Positions 8,527 to 12,290 of a stretch of 12,290 nt of DNA are shown here, in pieces. Each line of letters starts with the position of its first letter. The first letter of the stretch is position 1. Below the pieces are notes generated by a model. The model was not told the DNA's origin, did not search any database, and was given only the letters and a program-made list of their open reading frames with translations. Position numbers and translations under genes: made by a program. This DNA comes from an uncultured Bacteroidia bacterium (GTDB taxonomy: Bacteria; Bacteroidota; Bacteroidia; Bacteroidales; Prolixibacteraceae), in NCBI GenBank assembly GCA_903859795.1, contig CAIOOC010000925.1, positions 1 through 12,290 of the forward strand. The letters are read 5' to 3'.

Positions 8527-8641
8527 TAAAATGGTTGTACCGTCATAATTCAGATCTTTCCGCTTACAAGTGATCGCTAGGAAATAATGGCTTACCTTTC
8601 ATATCAGCGACTTTGCGACTCCTGTATAACTCTTTTTCACC

Positions 8642-8717
8642 ACGCAATCCGCCAGTTGGCGGAGCAAAGACGCAAAGCTTTATTTCTTAGCGACTTAGTG
8701 TCTTTGCGTAAGTTTTT
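8642..8717 (+). terminator. Repeat-derived hairpin, possible terminator
   Basis: ACGCAAAG (8670-8677) pairs perfectly with CTTTGCGT (8702-8709), and the 3' arm is followed two bases later by a T5 run (8713-8717). An alternative register, GCAAAGAC (8664-8671) with GTCTTTGC (8700-8707), is also perfect. The unit belongs to the 'CACGCAAAGACGCAAAG' inverted repeats found between genes in many Bacteroidota. It could end the plus-strand transcript of the DUF362 gene, but it lies about 140 bp downstream and the loop is long, so the terminator role is uncertain. Confidence 0.45.
8648..8663. repeat. 16-bp palindromic insert TCCGCCA-GT-TGGCGGA
   Basis: Seven-base arms pair perfectly around a two-base centre. 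The palindrome sits inside the left arm of the larger hairpin. Removing about 20 bp (8647-8666) restores an uninterrupted CACGCAAAGACGCAAAG that matches the opposite arm, so it looks like a later insertion or expansion. Confidence 0.75.
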
Positions 8718-8888
8718 AGATCTCATTCAGATCACTTTATTCCAAAGTTATCCCTGTTGATGTTGAAGTTTCACTACACCCGAGCACTTCGTAGGGGATA
8801 GTCCGGGATAAAAAAAATCGCGCAAATAAGCTAATCTGCCTGGTTAAAGATCACAAAATTAATTCTTTATGGAGTTTCATCTCTTTAA

Positions 8889-10139
8889 TCATCGAACGAC
8901 AATTGGAGTTGCGATACCATTAAGATCATAGACAATTTTTCCTGAACGGATTGTCATCTGGCATTCGAGTTTCTTGTCACCTTCTACCTTGTAGCCGGTT
9001 TTGTCCCAGAAACCAAAATTACCTTTGTCAATTTTCAGAATAGCAATATCAGCCTCTGAACCAATAGACAGATTGCCCAGGTCTTCCCTGTGGATTGTTT
9101 TGGCCGGATTCCATGTCGAAGCTTTTATAACTCCCGGAAAATCCATACCTATCGCCAGGAAGGTAGACATGACGTTCAGCATACTCTTCATAGCTGCGTT
9201 CATGCTTCCAGTGTGGAGATCCGTACTGATACAGTCGGGAAAAAATCCGTTTTTAACAGCAGGAATAGCCTGTGTAAAGTTAAAGCTTCCTCCACCGTAC
9301 CCTACATCAAAAATTATCCCTCTCTTCTTGGCCTCCCAAATAAATGGTTTTACTTGTTTCAATTGTTCGTCAACAACCGTTTCGCGGATATTACCGTCAA
9401 GTAATGCATAAACATGTGTATAGATATCTCCCGGGCGAAGGTGCTTCATATACAATTCCTGGATTGGCAGCGGAGGTGTAGAAGAACCCAAATCAATCAT
9501 TACAGGGAGATGGGCAATATTACCGGCTTCCACAACCCTGTCAACGGCAGTCCATTCATTACCAACAAAATGAGCGACCTTAAATCCAACGATAATATTC
9601 TTGAACTGGCTGGCGACCATAGCTGTTAATTTGGGATCCATATCGCGGGTATCCTGTTCATAGGCGCCACCCCTCATCCCTTCCCCCACGATATTTAAGA
9701 ATGCGAGCACCCTGGTTTGGGCATTGTCAATCACATTTCTCTTGAAAGCCGGAAAAGATTTCCATCCTGCACATCCGGCGTCAACAACTGTAGTCACACC
9801 AACACGCAAGGTGAATCCATCCGGAGGAACCGAAGATGCGCCATTGCTCAGTCCATGATCCGGCTCGGTACCTGCAAAAACATGTACATGCATATCTATC
9901 AGACCCGGGGTAACATAATATCCGGTTGCGTTTACAACCTGCCTGGCTTGCGTTGCATCGATATTTTTAGCAATCTGCACTACCTTTCCGTCCTTGATAG
10001 CCAGATCCATAGGTTCGTTGATGTTATTTTTGGGATCAACCAACTGACCACCCTTAATAACAATATTATAGGTTTGGGCATGAATATTTCCTGAAGTCAG
10101 GAGAAGCAGGCAAGAAGCAATGAGAATTAATTTATGCAT
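8889..10139 (-). CDS. Secreted COG3964-type amidohydrolase-superfamily metallohydrolase (copy 1)
   Basis: A 416 aa amidohydrolase-superfamily protein of the COG3964 (Atu3266/EF0837-like) group, often misannotated as dihydroorotase; characterised members hydrolyse acylated alpha-hydroxy acids such as acetyl-(R)-mandelate. A Sec signal peptide (residues 1-22, ending HAQ) indicates export. Metal-site residues: H84 and H86 (IDMHVH), the lysine expected to be carbamylated K187 (VGFKVAH), H242 (THVY) and D307 (STDLH). At the strand-5 position where I recall a His ligand (PVMVHIG in typical members) there is D216, and the usual His of FDVGHG is Y281. The protein is homologous along its full length to the gene at 11007-12260 (41 of 50 residues identical at 111-160). 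It is the last gene of the minus-strand set, 177 bp after the RidA-like gene. The substrate is unknown. Confidence 0.88.
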   Translation of the reverse strand: MHKLILIASCLLLLTSGNIHAQTYNIVIKGGQLVDPKNNINEPMDLAIKDGKVVQIAKNIDATQARQVVNATGYYVTPGLIDMHVHVFAGTEPDHGLSNGASSVPPDGFTLRVGVTTVVDAGCAGWKSFPAFKRNVIDNAQTRVLAFLNIVGEGMRGGAYEQDTRDMDPKLTAMVASQFKNIIVGFKVAHFVGNEWTAVDRVVEAGNIAHLPVMIDLGSSTPPLPIQELYMKHLRPGDIYTHVYALLDGNIRETVVDEQLKQVKPFIWEAKKRGIIFDVGYGGGSFNFTQAIPAVKNGFFPDCISTDLHTGSMNAAMKSMLNVMSTFLAIGMDFPGVIKASTWNPAKTIHREDLGNLSIGSEADIAILKIDKGNFGFWDKTGYKVEGDKKLECQMTIRSGKIVYDLNGIATPIVVR

Positions 10140-10188
10140 TGGTCAATGAGGAGTTTTGTTATAATACTTGTATCAAATTTCTTACGCT

Positions 10189-10282
10189 CCACAATGTACA
10201 CTAAGAATACTCAAAGTTCACAAAGCTAGTACAACGTTGTTCAGACCTTGTGAACCTTGTGTTATAATAGTGTACCTTGTGG
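10189..10282. repeat. Imperfect inverted repeat with 37-bp arms
   Basis: The left arm 10189-10225 and the reverse complement of 10246-10282 agree at 29 of 37 positions, including ACACTA and GTTCACAA blocks. The 20-base loop itself contains the perfect palindrome ACAACGTTGT (10231-10240). It lies between the RidA-like gene and metallohydrolase copy 1, so any shared minus-strand transcript would carry a long hairpin. 'CACAAGGTTCACAAAG'-like repeats are common intergenic elements in Bacteroidota. It may act as a transcript-end or stability structure. Confidence 0.8.
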
Positions 10283-10316
10283 TTCAAATTATATTATTCA
10301 AGAAAGGATTATAAGC

Positions 10317-10778
10317 TTAGATATAAGCAATACAATCCATCTCAACAAGTGAATCGCCGGGTACTCCCCCTTTTGCAACGGCAATGGTAGTACGGACAGG
10401 AGGATTTTTACCAAAACGTCCATGAAATACGGAATTCATCCCTTTATAATCGGCAATATCGTTGAGGAATACAGTAACCTTCAATACTTTTTCCATAGAG
10501 GATCCGGCCTTGATGAGCTCACTTTCAAGCTCTTTGAGTACGATTTCTGTATGGGCTTCAATCGTAAAAGGTGCAACATGGGCCCCTTTTCCTGCAATGA
10601 ATACCAGGTTTCCAAACTTGGTGTTACTCTGAAACAACGGGACATCAGGCCCGGCGACACTACTTGCAGGCTTACCTTCTGAGGCATAGCTTTTTGATCC
10701 GGATAACAATCCCATTCCCATAACTCCTACGATTGATGCAAACAAACCTTTTAATGCTGTTCTTCTTTCTGTTTTCAT
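10317..10778 (-). CDS. Exported RidA-family (YjgF/UK114) imine/enamine deaminase-like protein
   Basis: A 153 aa protein with a leader of about 33 residues (ERRTALKG followed by a Gly/Met-rich hydrophobic stretch and an AxA-like SYASEG end), then a complete RidA domain (about 45-153). The key residues are kept: R129 in NPPVRTTI, which binds the substrate carboxylate, and E146 in LVEMDCIAY, which activates water in true RidA enzymes. The AGKGAHV and VLKVTVFLNDIADY motifs are also present. RidA hydrolyses reactive 2-aminoacrylate-type enamines/imines released by PLP-dependent lyases; cytosolic RidA has no leader. Here export, together with an exported PLP lyase at 5155, suggests that it handles the lyase product in the same compartment (inference). 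It lies 228 bp after metallohydrolase copy 2 and 177 bp before copy 1, with hairpins in both gaps. Confidence 0.88.
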   Translation of the reverse strand: MKTERRTALKGLFASIVGVMGMGLLSGSKSYASEGKPASSVAGPDVPLFQSNTKFGNLVFIAGKGAHVAPFTIEAHTEIVLKELESELIKAGSSMEKVLKVTVFLNDIADYKGMNSVFHGRFGKNPPVRTTIAVAKGGVPGDSLVEMDCIAYI

Positions 10779-10812
10779 TTCAGTTTAATTTAAAAAATGG
10801 ATAAAATTGATT

Positions 10813-10836
10813 GGGTGTGGCGATTTTTAATCGCCA
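10813..10836 (-). repeat. REP-like hairpin, copy A (reverse orientation)
   Basis: TGGCGATT-TTT-AATCGCCA (10818-10836) is a perfect 8-bp stem with a three-base loop. Its core, read on the minus strand, is GCGATTAAAAATCGC, identical to copies B and C. An ACCC tail (complement of 10813-10816) fixes its orientation as opposite to theirs. It sits just upstream of the RidA-like start, in the minus-strand leader region. Confidence 0.8.
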
Positions 10837-10902
10837 AATTACCCTGATTATATTGTGAACTAACTCTTTAATATCCACGACAAATGCGATGCCTGCAATT
10901 TA

Positions 10903-10926
10903 CGCGATTAAAAATCGCGGGACCCG
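10903..10926 (+). repeat. REP-like hairpin, copy B
   Basis: CGCGATT-AAA-AATCGCG (10903-10919) is a perfect 7-bp stem followed by GGACCCG. The 24 bases are identical to copy C, 61 bp further on. Preceding bases also partly match (CAAATGCGATG versus CAAATACGAAG at 10881 and 10941), so B and C look like diverged tandem units of about 60 bp. Confidence 0.85.
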
Positions 10927-10963
10927 GTTTTGTTCTGCGGCAAATACGAAGTACTTTATTGTC

Positions 10964-11000
10964 CGCGATTAAAAATCGCGGGACCCGAATCGCGGTACCC
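10964..11000 (+). repeat. REP-like hairpin, copy C, with a partial fourth half-copy
   Basis: The 24 bases 10964-10987 repeat copy B exactly. They are followed at once by AATCGCGGTACCC (10988-11000), which matches the second half of the unit at 12 of 13 positions. The array ends six bases before the stop codon of metallohydrolase copy 2 (minus), so it may also shape the 3' end of that transcript. Confidence 0.85.
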
Positions 11001-11006
11001 ACCGTT

Positions 11007-12260
11007 TTACTTCCCACTTAAAATTACCGGTGTTGCAATGCCATTCAGGTCGTACACAATTTTCCCGGCCCGGATTGTCATCTCACATTCAAGCTTATTA
11101 TTCGTTTCTACCTTATATCCTGTATAATCAAAAAGGCCAAATTTACCTTCCCTGATCTTCAGAATGGCGATATCGGCCTCTGCTCCAACTGAAAGATTTC
11201 CAAGCTCTTTCCTGTTAATTACCTGTGCCGGATCCCAGGTACTTGCCTTGATTACACTTTGCAGATCCATACCTATGGCCATGAATTTCGACATGGTGGT
11301 CAGCATGTCCTTCATCGCGCCATTCATGCTGCCAATATGAAGATCAGTGCTTATAGTTTTAGGAAAGAAGCCGCTTTTCAGGGCAGGTATCCCTTGAGAA
11401 AATGAGAAACTGATACCTCCGTAACCAACATCAAAAACGATACCTCTTTTCTGCGCTTCCCAAACAAACGGCTTGACTGTTTTTGTCTGAATATCGACAA
11501 TACATTCTCTTGAATTAGGCAGCTGAGCGAAGCAATGGGTAAAAATATCACCCGGGCGCAAATGTTTAAGGAATAGATCCTCTATTGGAAGAGGAGGTAC
11601 ACTCCCTCCAAAATCGACCATAAGCGGAATTCCTGCCAATTTACCTGCTTCTTCTGCCCTGTCAGTCGGTGTCCAGTCAGGACCGTCATAATGAGCGAGC
11701 TTAATTCCTACAATGTCGCCTGCATTATTCTTTGCAAATTCTCCTGTAACCTTGGCGTCCATATCCTTAAGATTCTGCTCAAACGGCCCTCCGCGCATCC
11801 CCTCACCGACAATATTGAGAAAAGCCAGCACCCGTGTCTGTGACTTGTCGATCGTTTGCCTTTTGAAGGCAGGGAAAGTACGCCACCCAGCACAACCTGC
11901 GTCGACAACTGTTGTAACACCCACGCGAAATGTAAACCCATCCGGGGTTATTGCGGCGGGCCCATTCATATATTGCTGATCAGGATTGGTTCCCTGATAG
12001 ACATGAGTATGAATATCAATAAGTCCAGGTGAGACATACAAGCCCGTTGCATTGACCACCTGTTTTCCCTCTTTAGCATCAATATCCTTTGCAATAAGAA
12101 AGACTTTCCCATCCTTTACCGCGATATCGGTTATTCTGTCGATGTTATTCTTAGGATCGATCAGATGACCACCTTTGATCACAATATTGTATTGTTGTGC
12201 CATCGCATAACCTGAAATCATGCAGAACAAAAAGAGGATGATTATCGGTTTAATTTTCAT
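11007..12260 (-). CDS. Secreted COG3964-type amidohydrolase-superfamily metallohydrolase (copy 2)
   Basis: A 417 aa paralogue of the protein at 8889-10139, collinear with it end to end. A Sec signal peptide (residues 1-22, ending AMAQ) precedes the barrel. Metal-site residues are H84/H86 (IDIHTH), K187 (VGIKLAH), H242 (THCF) and D306 (STDLH). It shares the two unusual positions of copy 1: D216 (LMVDFGG) instead of the strand-5 His, and Y280 (FDVGYGG) instead of the usual His. The two copies differ mainly around residues 90-105, 165-200 and 250-260, which are likely loop or substrate-facing parts. It is the first gene of the visible minus-strand set; its promoter lies at or beyond the window edge (12261-12290, A/T-rich). 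Family hydrolases act on acylated hydroxy or amino acids; the substrate here is unknown. Confidence 0.88.
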   Translation of the reverse strand: MKIKPIIILFLFCMISGYAMAQQYNIVIKGGHLIDPKNNIDRITDIAVKDGKVFLIAKDIDAKEGKQVVNATGLYVSPGLIDIHTHVYQGTNPDQQYMNGPAAITPDGFTFRVGVTTVVDAGCAGWRTFPAFKRQTIDKSQTRVLAFLNIVGEGMRGGPFEQNLKDMDAKVTGEFAKNNAGDIVGIKLAHYDGPDWTPTDRAEEAGKLAGIPLMVDFGGSVPPLPIEDLFLKHLRPGDIFTHCFAQLPNSRECIVDIQTKTVKPFVWEAQKRGIVFDVGYGGISFSFSQGIPALKSGFFPKTISTDLHIGSMNGAMKDMLTTMSKFMAIGMDLQSVIKASTWDPAQVINRKELGNLSVGAEADIAILKIREGKFGLFDYTGYKVETNNKLECEMTIRAGKIVYDLNGIATPVILSGK

Positions 12261-12290
12261 GAATTATTTAGATTTTAGATAATATCAGAC

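Larger units (their letters stand above)
8527..8888. other. Convergent intergenic region of 362 bp with no gene
   Basis: It separates the ends of the DUF362 gene (plus) and the first metallohydrolase (minus). No credible short ORF or RNA gene is visible. It holds the repeat-derived hairpin and the inserted palindrome listed separately (8642-8717). The stretch 8760-8812 has a weak CCCG/CGGG pairing followed by an A8 run, which I cannot interpret. Confidence 0.6.

Noticed and set aside
8760..8812. Possible hairpin CCCG...CGGG followed by A8
   Set aside because: The stem is only four to five pairs with a long loop, and the A-run is on the wrong side for a terminator of either strand.
9001..9411. 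136-codon plus-strand open frame opposite metallohydrolase copy 1
   Set aside because: It lies antisense to the metal-binding region of a well-supported gene; the composition is that of a shadow frame.
8889..10139. Dihydroorotase (pyrC)
   Set aside because: Sec signal peptide, COG3964-specific motifs (DAGCAGW, FDVGYG, STDLH), and no pyrimidine genes nearby.
10903..10987. CRISPR-like pair: 24-bp identical repeats with a 37-bp spacer
   Set aside because: Only two full copies, the repeat is almost wholly palindromic with an AAA loop, the spacer itself resembles upstream DNA, and no cas gene is near.

Overview
The window looks like chromosomal DNA of a member of the Bacteroidota, probably a free-living Bacteroidales/Marinilabiliales-type organism. 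The clues are A/T-rich leaders without strong Shine-Dalgarno sequences, 'MKRRDF'-type twin-arginine leaders, Sec signal peptides ending in AQ, a Reg_prop-type beta-propeller, and intergenic repeats of the 'CACGCAAAGACGCAAAG' kind common in that phylum. The lineage is inferred from style; there is no rRNA or other marker gene. The window carries eight non-transporter genes and one transporter gene, all apparently intact.

Layout. (1) 83-5012, minus strand: a tight four-gene operon, read from 5012 downward. It encodes an exported seven-bladed beta-propeller, an exported RraA-like aldolase-fold protein, a Tat-type enolase-superfamily dehydratase or racemase, and a BASS/SBF sodium-coupled transporter. 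Gaps are 19, 10 and 50 bp. (2) 5013-5154: divergent intergenic region holding the start signals of both flanking units. (3) 5155-8526, plus strand: a SelA/DgaE-like PLP enzyme with a fused C-terminal beta-rich domain, then a DUF362 protein with a C-terminal FlgD-like domain. Both have twin-arginine leaders. (4) 8527-8888: a 362 bp convergent gap with a repeat-derived hairpin interrupted by a small palindrome. (5) 8889-12260, minus strand: two paralogous COG3964-type metallohydrolases flanking an exported RidA-family protein. The two gaps hold a 37-bp-arm inverted repeat and three hairpins with the same 15-base core. Bases 1-82 hold nothing I can identify.

How the genes may fit together (inference). 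COG3964 hydrolases and DgaE/SelA-like PLP enzymes are known genomic neighbours. DgaE-type ammonia-lyases make 2-keto-3-deoxy acids through enamine/imine intermediates, and RidA proteins hydrolyse such intermediates. Acid-sugar dehydratases of the enolase superfamily also make 2-keto-3-deoxy acids, and some RraA-fold proteins are class II aldolases that cleave 2-keto-4-hydroxy acids to pyruvate. A BASS carrier could bring the product in. Every enzyme here carries an N-terminal Sec or Tat signal, so the striking possibility is an acid-sugar or amino-acid-derivative pathway working outside the cytoplasm, with only the last product imported. No substrate can be read from the sequence.
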